A DNA stretch of 64,000 nt from Sphingobium sp. TCM1 (GTDB lineage: Bacteria; Pseudomonadota; Alphaproteobacteria; Sphingomonadales; Sphingomonadaceae): NCBI RefSeq assembly GCF_001650725.1, contig NZ_LXVX01000034.1:1-64000 (forward strand), given 5' to 3'. Position 1 is the stretch's first letter, and every line of letters starts with the position of its first letter. Positions 34,332 to 43,110 of the stretch are shown here, in pieces. A program made the position numbers and the translations under genes. The notes under the pieces are model-generated. The model was given only the letters and a program-made list of their open reading frames with translations, had not been told where the DNA came from and did no database searches.

Positions 34332-35573
34332 TCAGCTGCTCCTGCGAATCTTTTGCACTGCACCATGGCTGAGACTGCGCCACAGCCATTCGGCTGGCCC
34401 CATGGCGAAGCGAGTCGCATAAGGCTGCGACCAGAGCAGCATCGCCGCCCAGGCGCCGACCACGAACAACGGCAGCAGCGCCGGCCGGACATGGCCGAAT
34501 AGGCCAAGCCCCCAGCCATAGAAGATCGCCGTCATGACGAGGCTGGCGCCCAGATAATTGCTGAGCGTCATCCGCCCCGCCGCCGCGATCCGGCCGACCA
34601 GCGTGCTGTCCCGGTGCCGCGCCAGCAGCCAGAGGATAAGCGCCGCCCATCCGACCGTCAGCGGGATGCGGAAGGGCAGCGACCAGGCAAGCGCCGCGCC
34701 ATAAGTGGGGAGCGGCGCGAATCCGCTCCACCACACCCAGAGCGCCAGCGCGGCCATCGGCGGCACCCCGATCAGGAAGCAATGGCGGGCAGTCCGGCGA
34801 TATTGCTCCATATCCCAGTTTCCGGTCAGGAAGCCGCCCTTCAGCATCGCCATGCCGAGCAGCATGAAGCCCAGCGTCTCGAACGCGTTGAACAGCAGTC
34901 CCCACAGCCAGTCGCCGGGGAAGGCGGCCAGCTTCATGTGCAGGATGGCGGTGAAACCGCTGCGATAGGTGGCGATTTCGGCCTGGGTTGCCGGGTCGGC
35001 GGGATCGGACAGGGCGGCCATGAAGCCGGTGAAGCCCTCGCGCATCGCCGCGCTGGCGTCCGCCCCGGCGGCGGCATGGCCCCACAGATAGAGGCTGCCG
35101 ATGAACGCGGCCAGCAGCAGGAACTGGAACAGGAAGAAGAGGAAGGCGCGCTTGACCAGCGCCAGCGGCTCCAGCCCCGCGAAGGGCAGGGCGAAGAGGG
35201 CGACGATCGCATAGACGCGCAATATGTCGCCCCACCAGAGCAGGAAGAAATGGGCGCAGCCGATGACGAACAGCCAGAAGGCGCGAATCATCTGCGTCCG
35301 CCGGCCATCGCGACCCGCCATCTCCTCCCGGTCGATCAGCAGCAGCATGGATGCACCGAACAGCAGGGCGAACAGGCCGCGCATCTTGCCATCGACGAAG
35401 ATCAGGCTGACCGCCCAGAAGCCGATGTCGCCGGCCGAGAGCGGCCCCGCCACCGCGGGGTTGAAATAGGCGTTCTGCGGCAGGGCGAAGGCGGTGATGT
35501 TCATCCACATGATGGCCATCACGGCGCAGCCGCGCAGCACGTCCATGGCGGGAATGCGGGGGGATGCGGTCAT
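34332..35573 (-). CDS. DUF418-family membrane protein (YeiB-like)
   Basis: A 413-aa polytopic inner-membrane protein with about ten hydrophobic segments. The opening MDVLRGCAVMAIMWMNI and the first loop (FVDGKMRGLFALLFGASM) are characteristic of the heparan-alpha-glucosaminide N-acetyltransferase-like/DUF418 group. The C-terminal DUF418 domain begins near residue 250 (LTVGWAALILWLLARH...GRMTLSNYL). Transport or acyl transfer has been suggested for the family, but the reaction is unknown. It lies 59 bases upstream of bfd and diverges from the methyltransferase gene. Confidence 0.85.
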   Translation of the reverse strand: MTASPRIPAMDVLRGCAVMAIMWMNITAFALPQNAYFNPAVAGPLSAGDIGFWAVSLIFVDGKMRGLFALLFGASMLLLIDREEMAGRDGRRTQMIRAFWLFVIGCAHFFLLWWGDILRVYAIVALFALPFAGLEPLALVKRAFLFFLFQFLLLAAFIGSLYLWGHAAAGADASAAMREGFTGFMAALSDPADPATQAEIATYRSGFTAILHMKLAAFPGDWLWGLLFNAFETLGFMLLGMAMLKGGFLTGNWDMEQYRRTARHCFLIGVPPMAALALWVWWSGFAPLPTYGAALAWSLPFRIPLTVGWAALILWLLARHRDSTLVGRIAAAGRMTLSNYLGASLVMTAIFYGWGLGLFGHVRPALLPLFVVGAWAAMLLWSQPYATRFAMGPAEWLWRSLSHGAVQKIRRSS

Positions 35574-35629
35574 GCGGCGGCGTTTCCTTGAACGGGCTGG
35601 TCAGAGCGCCGAGGCTCTGCCATCCGCCT

Positions 35630-35717
35630 AGAGCCTTTCCACAAAAGGTGGAAAGGCTCTTGTTCTTTGTGGCCGCATTTTCCAAGGCGTGGACCGTGAA
35701 CGGTGAACGGAAAATGC
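35630..35717. other. Two successive inverted repeats before the BioC-like gene
   Basis: A perfect 13-bp stem AGAGCCTTTCCAC/GTGGAAAGGCTCT (35630-35642 with 35648-35660) with a 5-base loop. It is followed by a 9-bp inverted repeat GCATTTTCC/GGAAAATGC (35675-35683 with 35709-35717) that encloses a direct repeat GTGAACGGTGAACGG. The pair fills the gap between two divergent genes and ends 7 bases before the ATG at 35725. Confidence 0.6.
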
Positions 35718-35724
35718 GCCAGCC

Positions 35725-36498
35725 ATGAACGATGGCCGCAAGCGACGGATAAGCGACGCCTTCGGTGCGGCGGCCGAGCATTATGAGGCTCATGCCGGGC
35801 CGCAGCGGCTGGCCGCGTCGCTGGTGGCCGACCTCGCCCGGCGGCAGCGGCCCGGCGGCGTGGCGCGTATCCTGGAAATCGGGTGCGGCACGGGTCTGCT
35901 GACGCGCGAGATACAGGCGCGCTGGCCAGGCGCGGACCTGATCGCGACCGATATTTCGCCCGCCATGCTGGAACAGGCCGCGTCGCACGGCCGGATCGCG
36001 GGCACATTCCTGACGATGGATGGCGAAGCGCCGTCCTTCGACGGGCCATGGTTCGACCTGATCCTGTCCAGCCTCGCCTTCCAGTGGTTCGACGACCTGC
36101 CGGCCGCGATCGCGCGGCTCGCGGGGCTGCTGCGGCCGGGGGGCAGCCTGATCTTCTCGACCATGGGGCGGGGCAGCTTCGCCGCCTGGCGGGCCGCCCA
36201 TGACGCCGCCGGGCTGGCAAGCGGGGTGCCGGACTATCCCTCGCTGGATGCCCTGCGCGCGATGCTGGCGGGGCAGGACGATGCCTTCGCCTTCGCGGAG
36301 ACGGTGGCGCTGGAGGGCAAGGGCGCGCGCGCGCTGCTGGCCCATCTCAAGGGGATCGGCGCGGTGGTGCCCGGCGAAGGGCATCGCCCGTTGGGGCCGA
36401 CCGCGCTGCGCCGGGTCATGGCCGCCTATGACGCGGCGGGCGGCCGCGACGTCTATCAGTTGCTGCTCGGCCGGGTGACGCGCGCGTTCCAGGCATAG
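35725..36498 (+). CDS. BioC-like SAM-dependent methyltransferase
   Basis: A 257-aa class I methyltransferase resembling malonyl-ACP O-methyltransferase BioC. The SAM-binding motif I is ILEIGCGTGLLT (about 50-61), motif II ATDISPAMLEQA, and the post-core FDLILSSLAFQWFDD matches BioC-type enzymes. The C-terminal region (LKGIGAV, DVYQLLLGR) is also BioC-like. No other bio genes are nearby, so the exact substrate is inferred. Its last 43 bases overlap the convergent GH43 gene. Confidence 0.82.
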   Translation: MNDGRKRRISDAFGAAAEHYEAHAGPQRLAASLVADLARRQRPGGVARILEIGCGTGLLTREIQARWPGADLIATDISPAMLEQAASHGRIAGTFLTMDGEAPSFDGPWFDLILSSLAFQWFDDLPAAIARLAGLLRPGGSLIFSTMGRGSFAAWRAAHDAAGLASGVPDYPSLDALRAMLAGQDDAFAFAETVALEGKGARALLAHLKGIGAVVPGEGHRPLGPTALRRVMAAYDAAGGRDVYQLLLGRVTRAFQA

Positions 36499-38141
36499 GG
36501 GCCGATGATCGTGCCCACGAAGCCGCCGGCCAGCTTGGTGCTGAGGAATCGGATATCGACATCGGAAGCGAGGACGCTCTCCGCCCCGCCGCTTGCATAG
36601 CTGGCGCGCATCCGGCCGCCATCCATGGCGAGAGACAGGGTGAGGGGCATGGACGGATCGACCGGGGCGGAGGCGATCAGCCGGTCGCTGTCCGATCCTT
36701 CCCGCGCCATCAGGACGATATGGGGCGCTCCGTCGCTCTGCATGATGCCGAAGAAGAGGAAGTTGCGGTCCGACTGGACCGCCATCAGCCCGGCCCGGTC
36801 GCCTTCGGCATCGGGGCGATAGTCGAGACGGGTCGAGACGGTCGCGACATGGTGCTGCTGGCGTCGCCCGATGAAGGCAGGTGCGGCCGACAGGTCGCCC
36901 AGGGCGGTCGCGCCATCCAGCACCAGAGCGCCCTGCTCCAGCCGGTAGAAGGGGCGCATCGGCGTGCGGACGCCGATCCAGGCGGGGCCGAGCCGCGGGC
37001 TGCTGAAGTCATCGCGATAGGAAAAATCGCCGCTCGTTGGCGGCGTGCCGGTGGAGCCTGCGGGCAGGCGCGGGCGCGGTGCCGCATAGGGGATGGGCTG
37101 GCCTTCGGGCAGGATATGGGGCCAGCCGTCGCGCCACGTCACGGGCAAAAGGAAGGTCTCGCGCCCGATATTGTAGAGGTCGGGACCATAGGGGCGGGTG
37201 GCGAGGAAGGTCGCCCACCAGTCTCCATCCTCAGTCTGCACCAGCTTGGCATGGCCGGCGGACGTCACCGGATGCGGGCGTGCGGGGTCCAGGCTGCGCT
37301 GGCTGAGGATGGGGTTGCCGGCATGGGGGGTGTAGGGACCGCGCAGGCCGCGGGACCGGAACACCACCTCGCTATGCTGGTCGCCGGTGCCGCCTTCCGC
37401 CGCGATCAGGTAATAATAGCCTTCTCGCTTCAGCAGGTGAGGGCCTTCGATCCACGCGGGCTTGCGGGCGATGTCGACGCCGCCATTGACGATCTGGGTC
37501 GATTCGCCGGTCATGCGGAGGTTGCGCCAGTCGAATTCCTGCACCCAGATGGCGCGATGCCCGTCATAGCGGGCCGGCTCCGCCGGCGCCCGGTTGTTGA
37601 CGATGAAGGCGCGGTCGCCCTCCCAATAGATGGACGGGTCGATCCCCTCGAAGGGCAGCCAGCAGGGCTTCGACCATGGTCCGGACGGATCGGGCGCGGT
37701 CATGACGAAATTTCCGCCGCATGTCACGCAGGTTCCAACCAGGTAGAACAGGCCGTCGTGAAAGGAGATGTCGGGCGCGAACATGCCCAGCGTGATGCGC
37801 TTGCCGGAGAAGTCGAACTGGTCGGGGCGGTCGATCGCATTGCCGATCTGGCGCCAGTTCACGAGATCGGTGGACGTGAAGATCGGCAGGCCAGGATAAT
37901 GGGCGAAGGAGGAATTGACGAGATAATAGCGGTCGCCGACGCGGGTGATGGACGGGTCGGGATAATAGCCCGACAGGATGGGATTGCGATAGTCGCCGGG
38001 GCCGGGCGTCACCTGCTCCTGGGCGCGGCCGTCATAGCGGAAATCGTCGAACCGGGCCGGTCCGGCAACCGCCGGTTCCGTGACGACCGGCATGGCGATG
38101 GTGGCGAGCAACCAAAAGACCGCGCGTGACGCTGTGCGCAA
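36456..38141 (-). CDS. Secreted glycoside hydrolase family 43
   Basis: A 561-aa predicted beta-xylosidase or arabinofuranosidase. A signal peptide (cleavage near AVAGPA, residue 28) precedes a five-bladed beta-propeller. It has the catalytic base Asp62 in YYPDPS, the pKa-modulating Asp in GIDPSIYW and the general acid Glu in WIEGPHLL. A C-terminal beta-sandwich (about 380-561, SPRLGPAWIGVR) resembles the GH43 xylosidase accessory domain. The substrate cannot be read from sequence. It stands alone, with no transporter or regulator beside it. Confidence 0.9.
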   Translation of the reverse strand: MRTASRAVFWLLATIAMPVVTEPAVAGPARFDDFRYDGRAQEQVTPGPGDYRNPILSGYYPDPSITRVGDRYYLVNSSFAHYPGLPIFTSTDLVNWRQIGNAIDRPDQFDFSGKRITLGMFAPDISFHDGLFYLVGTCVTCGGNFVMTAPDPSGPWSKPCWLPFEGIDPSIYWEGDRAFIVNNRAPAEPARYDGHRAIWVQEFDWRNLRMTGESTQIVNGGVDIARKPAWIEGPHLLKREGYYYLIAAEGGTGDQHSEVVFRSRGLRGPYTPHAGNPILSQRSLDPARPHPVTSAGHAKLVQTEDGDWWATFLATRPYGPDLYNIGRETFLLPVTWRDGWPHILPEGQPIPYAAPRPRLPAGSTGTPPTSGDFSYRDDFSSPRLGPAWIGVRTPMRPFYRLEQGALVLDGATALGDLSAAPAFIGRRQQHHVATVSTRLDYRPDAEGDRAGLMAVQSDRNFLFFGIMQSDGAPHIVLMAREGSDSDRLIASAPVDPSMPLTLSLAMDGGRMRASYASGGAESVLASDVDIRFLSTKLAGGFVGTIIGPYAWNARVTRPSSN

Positions 38142-38211
38142 AATCCCTCTCCCTTTCCTTTCGCGCGAGCATAGGAGAGTGGAACTGATAGCGCTATCAA
38201 AAACAGGAGCG

Positions 38212-38616
38212 TCAGCGCGCCGATTTGCGGATCATCAGCTTGAGGCCGGACCAGACGGCATCGACGGCGCACACCTTCACATCGGCCAGGTCGGTCGTGG
38301 GCAGCACGGCCGCGCGGATGACGCCCTCCGTGATATCGGTCGGCACCCTGGACGCTTTCTTGGGCCAGCTGACCCACAGGAAGCCGGTGGGCGCGAGCAG
38401 GGGCCGCAGCGCCGCGATCCGGGCCGCCATGGTCGCGCGGTCGCTGACGAAGATATGGGCGGCGTCGATCGGCGCTTCCGGTGCGGGCAGGGGAATGACG
38501 CCGCTGTTGCCAATCTCCGCCGCGACGCTGGCGGGCATATCCTCCCACCAGGCGCGCAGGCCGGGTTTGAGGCTGAGCTTCCTGGCCAGCGGGGTGCCGG
38601 AATAGCCGGTGGTCAT
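38212..38616 (-). CDS. DUF3052-family protein
   Basis: A 134-aa soluble protein. It starts TTGYSGTPLARKLSLKPGLR and contains the family-typical DAAHIFVSDRATMAARIAALRPLL and FLWVSWPKKASRVPTDITE segments. The fold resembles a truncated Rossmann-type domain. The role is unknown. It lies 70 bases upstream of the GH43 gene on the same strand; no shared function is apparent. Confidence 0.85.
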   Translation of the reverse strand: MTTGYSGTPLARKLSLKPGLRAWWEDMPASVAAEIGNSGVIPLPAPEAPIDAAHIFVSDRATMAARIAALRPLLAPTGFLWVSWPKKASRVPTDITEGVIRAAVLPTTDLADVKVCAVDAVWSGLKLMIRKSAR

Positions 38617-38695
38617 GTCTCGCCCTCCGTTGTTAAGATGGCGCGCGGCACAGCATCATCGCAGCGCCCTCCTCGCAAGCGGGAACGATCGCGCG

Positions 38696-38918
38696 TCAGT
38701 CAGGCAACCGCTCGAAACCCAGGCCAATCGTCAAGTCGTCCCAATACGGATTCAACTCTACGATCAGCGCCATCTTCCAGGCGCGGTTCCATTGAGCCGC
38801 TTTTCACGCAGGATCGCTTCATCCATCGAGCCATGCTGCTCGAACCACATCAGCTGCCTGACGCCATAGTCCTGCGGGAAGCCGGGAACCACACCTGTGC
38901 GATGCTGGCGGATGCGCA
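38696..38918 (-). pseudogene. Broken GIY-YIG nuclease (UPF0213-like)
   Basis: The minus strand encodes IRQHRTGVVPGFPQDYG, MWFEQHGSMDEAILREKR and, after a shift of frame, QWNRAWKMALIVELNPYWDD ending at TGA 38696. These are the middle and end of a small GIY-YIG protein. The frame changes within AAGCGGCTCAATGG, consistent with loss of about four bases. The N-terminal GIY-YIG core, about 30 residues, is missing where a family B palindrome begins (38939). The gene cannot make a full protein. Confidence 0.75.
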
Positions 38919-38938
38919 TCGCACAAGGCTACCCTCTC

Positions 38939-39027
38939 CGTCGTTTCCGCGAAAGCGGGAACCCAGCGCGCCTTCTGCACTCCGGTTGCGCGACGAGAAG
39001 TGGGTTCCCGCCTGCGCGGGGACGACG
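38939..39027. repeat. REP-like palindrome, family B, between nuclease remnant and purL
   Basis: Arms 38939-38965 and 39001-39027 match as inverted repeats at about 23 of 27 positions, with the pattern CGTCGT..CCGCG...GCGGGAACCCA. The right arm ends 7 bases before the purL stop and may act as its transcript end. Confidence 0.75.
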
Positions 39028-39034
39028 AGTGTCG

Positions 39035-41224
39035 TTAGAGTTCGTTGTTCATCAGCGCAGGGAAGAAGCCTTCATGCGCGGTGCGCAGCATGTCGAGCGG
39101 GACGCCCGCGACACTGTCGCCGCCGGTCGTGCCGATCTTCACCGCACCGGCAATCTCGACGCCGGCCGGGGCCGCGACGACATAGCGGCCCTGATCCTCG
39201 CCGAAGGCCGAAGCCGTGGTCAGCGCCACCTCCAGCGTCGCGCCGATCCCGCCGGCGAGCGCCATTTCCGCGATCGTCACCAGCAGGCCGCCATCGGCGA
39301 CGTCATGCACGGCGTTGACCTGGCCCGCCGCGACCAGCGCGCGGACGGTGTTGGCATGGGTCCGCTCGGCTGCGAGATCGACCTTCGGGGCGTCGCCCGC
39401 TTCACGACCGGCAATCTCGCGCAGCCAGATCGACTGACCGAGGTGAGTGCCCAACGCGCCGTCCGGCCCGCCGATCAGCCAGATCGCGTCGCCCTCATTC
39501 TTGAACGCCACGGTCGCCATCACGTCGACATCCTTGAGCAGGCCGATGCCGCCGATCGCCGGTGTCGGCAGGATCGCCGAGCCGCCGCCAGTCGCCTTGG
39601 ATTCATTGTAGAGGCTGACATTGCCGGACACGATCGGGAAGTCGAGCGCGCGGCAGGCGTCGCCCATGCCGTCGAGGCAGCCGGTCAGCTGCGCCATGAT
39701 CTCCGGGCGCTGCGGGTTGGCGAAGTTGAGGCAGTTGGTGACGGCGAGCGGGGTCGATCCGACCGCGCTCAGATTGCGATAGCATTCGGCGATCGCCTGC
39801 TTGCCGCCCTCATAGGGATCGGCATAGCAGTAGCGCGGGGTGCAGTCGGTGCTGATCGCGATGCCCTTGCGCGTGCCATGGACGCGCACGACCGCGGCGT
39901 CGCCGCCGGGACGCTGCACCGTGTCGGCGCCGACCATATGGTCATATTGCTCCCAGATCCAGCGACGGCTGGCGATGTCGGGCGACGCCATCAGCGTCAC
40001 CAGATCGGCGCCGATATCCGCGCTCTCGGCGATCTCGCCCAGCGGCGCGACATTGGCCCAGCGCTTGTAGTCGTCCTTCGGCATCGAAGGACGGTCGTAG
40101 AGCGGCGCGTCGTCGGCCAGCGGGGCGAGCGGAATGTCGCACACCGTCTCGCCCTTGTGGACCAGCACCATGCGGCCGGTGTCGGTGACATGGCCGATGA
40201 CCGCGAAGTCCAGCTCCCACTTGCGGAAGATCGCTTCGGCGAACGCTTCGCGGCCGGGCTTGAGCACCATGAGCATCCGCTCCTGGCTTTCCGACAGCAT
40301 CATCTCATAGGCGGTCATGCCGGTTTCGCGCTGCGGCACGTCGTCCATGTTGAGCTGGATGCCGACGCCGCCCTTCGACGCCATCTCGACGCTGGAGGAG
40401 GTGAGGCCCGCCGCGCCCATGTCCTGGATCGCGACGATCGCGTCGGACGCCATCAGTTCCAGGCACGCCTCGATCAGCAGCTTTTCGGTGAACGGGTCGC
40501 CGACCTGCACGGTCGGGCGCTTGGCATCGGCGTCGTCGCCGAAATCGGCCGAGGCCATGGTCGCGCCATGGATGCCGTCGCGGCCGGTCTTCGACCCCAC
40601 ATAGACGATCGGATTGCCGACGCCGCTGGCTGCCGAATAGAAGATCTTGTCGGTGTCGGCGACGCCCACGGTCATCGCGTTGACCAGGATGTTGCCGTCA
40701 TAGGCGGGGTGGAAATTCACCTCGCCGCCCACGGTCGGCACGCCCACGCAATTGCCGTAGCCGCCGATGCCATGGACCACGCCCGCGATCAGATGCTTCA
40801 TCTTCGGGTGGTCGGGGCGGCCGAAGCGCAGCGCGTTCATGTTCGCCACCGGGCGCGCGCCCATGGTGAACACGTCGCGCAGGATGCCGCCGACACCCGT
40901 CGCCGCGCCCTGATAGGGTTCGATGTAGCTGGGGTGGTTGTGGCTCTCCATCTTGAAGATGGCGGCCTGGCCGTCGCCGATGTCGACCACGCCGGCATTT
41001 TCGCCGGGGCCGCAGATGACCTGCGGGCCGGTGGTCGGCAGCTTCTTCAGGTGAATCCGGCTGGATTTATAGCTGCAATGTTCCGACCACATGACCGAGA
41101 AGATGCCGAGTTCGGTCAGGTTCGGTTCCCGGCCGAGGGCGTGCAGGACGCGGTCATATTCTTCCGGGCTGAGGCCATGTTCGGCGACGACTTCCGGGGT
41201 GATCTGGGTGGCGGTGCTGGACAT
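39035..41224 (-). CDS. purL: Phosphoribosylformylglycinamidine synthase subunit PurL
   Basis: Large synthetase subunit of the fourth purine step, which works with PurQ and PurS in the alphaproteobacterial arrangement. The 729-aa length fits the split (small) PurL type. N-terminal [34 protein letters not shown] with the catalytic-domain histidine, the [12 protein letters not shown] loop and VHDVADGGL in the second half are diagnostic. No purS or purQ is next to it; the genes on both sides are unrelated. Confidence 0.97.
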   Translation of the reverse strand: MSSTATQITPEVVAEHGLSPEEYDRVLHALGREPNLTELGIFSVMWSEHCSYKSSRIHLKKLPTTGPQVICGPGENAGVVDIGDGQAAIFKMESHNHPSYIEPYQGAATGVGGILRDVFTMGARPVANMNALRFGRPDHPKMKHLIAGVVHGIGGYGNCVGVPTVGGEVNFHPAYDGNILVNAMTVGVADTDKIFYSAASGVGNPIVYVGSKTGRDGIHGATMASADFGDDADAKRPTVQVGDPFTEKLLIEACLELMASDAIVAIQDMGAAGLTSSSVEMASKGGVGIQLNMDDVPQRETGMTAYEMMLSESQERMLMVLKPGREAFAEAIFRKWELDFAVIGHVTDTGRMVLVHKGETVCDIPLAPLADDAPLYDRPSMPKDDYKRWANVAPLGEIAESADIGADLVTLMASPDIASRRWIWEQYDHMVGADTVQRPGGDAAVVRVHGTRKGIAISTDCTPRYCYADPYEGGKQAIAECYRNLSAVGSTPLAVTNCLNFANPQRPEIMAQLTGCLDGMGDACRALDFPIVSGNVSLYNESKATGGGSAILPTPAIGGIGLLKDVDVMATVAFKNEGDAIWLIGGPDGALGTHLGQSIWLREIAGREAGDAPKVDLAAERTHANTVRALVAAGQVNAVHDVADGGLLVTIAEMALAGGIGATLEVALTTASAFGEDQGRYVVAAPAGVEIAGAVKIGTTGGDSVAGVPLDMLRTAHEGFFPALMNNEL

Positions 41225-41314
41225 GAGCGCGCCTTTAGCGAGGGCGTGCGCGAATCACAATGGTGGGCGTGCAGGATGGGGCTTCGGATGATTGTCGAAG
41301 CGTGCCGCGCATGG

Positions 41315-41351
41315 CGAGAAGGGGTGGGACGCGGACGGTCTGCTGCTAAGC
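41315..41351. repeat. Short repeat at the edge of AT-rich island 2
   Basis: The 14-mer CGAGAAGGGGTGGG (41315-41328) is identical to 7674-7687, and the next bases are similar. It marks the point where GC content falls before the two orphan genes. Confidence 0.5.
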
Positions 41352-41374
41352 GATAATCAGTAGGAAGCTGACAT

Positions 41375-41403
41375 TTGGCATGTTCTAAGCATTGCGGTAG
41401 AAC
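41375..41403 (+). promoter_or_regulatory. Candidate promoter of the 107-aa orphan gene
   Basis: TTGGCA (41375-41380) and TAGAAC (41398-41403) have a 17-base spacer. The ATG lies 7 bases after the -10 box and no ribosome site is visible, so the transcript would start at or near the start codon. Confidence 0.45.
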
Positions 41404-41409
41404 GAACAA

Positions 41410-41733
41410 ATGGCTCTGACACAGCAAACATTTCTCAACGAGAAGACTTGGCCAATTTACGTCTCGGTTGAGCCTTGGCCCCAATGCTTTGAGCTAATGC
41501 CCAATGATTGCCTGACACTAACGTGGGATGGTCCAGACGTCGGCGACGCCTCGCAAGTTGAGTGGATCAACGACAAGGAGATTATCGTCTGGCCCGAGGG
41601 CAACATCGACGCGATAGAGTATCTCATTAACGGCAAACCTGCGAAGGATCGCAGTTGGGACTTCAAATTCCCTATCGTTTCACCACAAAAAAAGACCGGA
41701 TTTTGGTCCGCTATCAAGCGCATTTTCGGCTAG
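41410..41733 (+). CDS. Orphan hypothetical protein, 107 aa
   Basis: A small acidic protein rich in Trp and aromatic residues (EKTWPIYVSVEPWPQCFELMP, LTLTWDGPDVGD, WPEGNIDAIEYLING) that ends in a basic helix (KKTGFWSAIKRIFG), a possible membrane-contact tail. Its lower GC content and codon use differ from purL and xseB on either side. No signal peptide and no family are recognised. It converges on the next orphan gene. Confidence 0.65.
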   Translation: MALTQQTFLNEKTWPIYVSVEPWPQCFELMPNDCLTLTWDGPDVGDASQVEWINDKEIIVWPEGNIDAIEYLINGKPAKDRSWDFKFPIVSPQKKTGFWSAIKRIFG

Positions 41734-41755
41734 TCGGAAGGACCGGCATTGGTCG

Positions 41756-42232
41756 CTATCGGGCATAGGACTGGCCCCTCCAAGGCATCCACCAAAACCA
41801 GATCGGTGGTGAAGCTCCCTTTTGATTAGGACCAAACGCAAAATCCCCTTTTCCGTTCTGAACATCAGTCAACGCGGTCAGGAGGTCGTTGCACCGTTCC
41901 TCTCCCACAAACAGCTCTAAGCGGTCGGTCGTCAGCTGCAACTGAAGGTCAGAAAAGGACGGGTCAAAAATGATCCTAAGCTTTTCGAAATCATCGTTCT
42001 TCGGATCGCCGTAGCCCGGCACGGACGAAATCGATGGTGTCGGCCGACTAAGCCTGATGGTCCTATGGACGGCTTCAGCGACGGATCGCATGTAGGTGAG
42101 CAATTCAACCAATGCGCCGCACGCGGCTGGTTCGGCTGAAAAGTGCCACCCCTTATGCGAACTTTGGGAGGCCGAGTAGCGCCAGACAAAAACCTGTCCG
42201 CGCATCTGCCAGTTCGCGACATCTTCGTTCAT
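41756..42232 (-). CDS. Orphan hypothetical protein, 158 aa
   Basis: The ATG at 42232 is preceded by TAGGA. The protein starts NEDVANWQMRGQVFVWRYS, has a beta-rich middle (LQLQLTTDRLELFVGEERCNDLL), and ends with an aromatic segment (IWFWWMPWRGQSYAR). It has neither signal peptide nor membrane span. AT-rich like its convergent neighbour, from whose stop it is 22 bases away. The middle would fit an Imm-type immunity fold, but I see no decisive motif and assign no function. Confidence 0.65.
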   Translation of the reverse strand: MNEDVANWQMRGQVFVWRYSASQSSHKGWHFSAEPAACGALVELLTYMRSVAEAVHRTIRLSRPTPSISSVPGYGDPKNDDFEKLRIIFDPSFSDLQLQLTTDRLELFVGEERCNDLLTALTDVQNGKGDFAFGPNQKGASPPIWFWWMPWRGQSYAR

Positions 42233-42454
42233 TCGACCATCCTAGCAGGCATCACACGCGTCCGCTATTGGCGCACGTCGCGTCCTCGCTGTAAGGCAAA
42301 AAGTGGTCGCTTGCTGCCATACATGCTCCTCAGGCCCGCCCTGATCCGGAGCCCGCTTTCTGGCGCAGCCGACGAAGAGGGCCGATCCCGGATTAGGTCC
42401 GGCGTTGCGGGCGATCGACTCTCGTCGCCAAATCGCGTCCCGATCCCGCCCAAG

Positions 42455-42485
42455 AAAAAGGCCGGACCTTGGGGAAGGTCCGGCC
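42455..42485 (-). terminator. Terminator downstream of the MliC-like lipoprotein gene
   Basis: A perfect 11-bp stem GGCCGGACCTT/AAGGTCCGGCC (42460-42470 with 42475-42485) is followed on the minus strand by five T at 42459-42455. The remainder of the gap 42233-42512 shows no gene. Confidence 0.82.
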
Positions 42486-42512
42486 CGCTTGAACCAAAAG
42501 GGAAGCCCCGTC

Positions 42513-42896
42513 TCAGACGTGGCAGGCCTGTGCGCCCTTGCCCGGCACGGTGATCGTGACGTCGTCGCCCGAACCCTTGATTTCATAGCCGCCCTCGGCG
42601 GTGAAGGGCTGACCGGCTTCGGCAGCCTTCAGCGCGGTGGGGGCGCCGTTCTTTTCGGTGCGCAGGATCGCGGTCTTTTCGTCGCTCATAAAGTCGACGA
42701 AGAACAGGCTGTTGTCCTTGCAGCGGAACTGCTTGTTGGCCTTGACCGACGGCGGCAGTTCGACCGGCGCTGCGTTGGCGAGCTGGGCCGCCATGGGGTC
42801 GGCCGGGCCGCCCACGACTTCGGGTTCGTCATTCTTGTTGCAGGCGGACAGCAGCGCGACGGCGGCAACGGCGATCAGGGGGAGATGAGATTTCAT
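42513..42896 (-). CDS. MliC-like lipoprotein (lysozyme-inhibitor fold)
   Basis: A 127-aa lipoprotein. The signal ends in LLSAC with the lipidated cysteine at residue 19. The C-terminal 75 residues (FRCKDNSLFFVDFMSDEKTAIL ... GYEIKGSGDDVTITVPGKGAQACHV) form a small beta-barrel with a cysteine at each end, as in membrane-bound inhibitors of C-type lysozyme (MliC/PliC). The ATG at 42896 is chosen because it opens the signal; longer forms do not. The similarity is by pattern, so inhibitor activity is a prediction. Confidence 0.78.
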   Translation of the reverse strand: MKSHLPLIAVAAVALLSACNKNDEPEVVGGPADPMAAQLANAAPVELPPSVKANKQFRCKDNSLFFVDFMSDEKTAILRTEKNGAPTALKAAEAGQPFTAEGGYEIKGSGDDVTITVPGKGAQACHV

Positions 42897-43110
42897 AGCG
42901 GTCCTTCTATGTGCATGGGCGACATGGTGCGTCAACGCAAAATAGCGGTTTTCCCGCCATGTCCCCTGATATGGCGTCATGACTGTTTGATGACGAGGCA
43001 GGCGGACCGGGCAAGGGGCGAACGCCTTATTGCCGGTCGGCCCGGAGCGATCGGTCATAATTGGCTGCGCCGGGCTTGACCGGCGGACGGGGCGCGGCCA
43101 ATGCAGGGGC

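Noticed and set aside
38939..39027. Direct repeats of a CRISPR array
   Set aside because: Only two arms exist and they are inverted, not direct; no regular spacers occur here or elsewhere in the window.
41410..42232. Calling the two convergent orphan genes a toxin-immunity pair
   Set aside because: They are convergent rather than co-transcribed and neither shows a toxin or immunity motif that I can name; kept only as a possibility in the findings.
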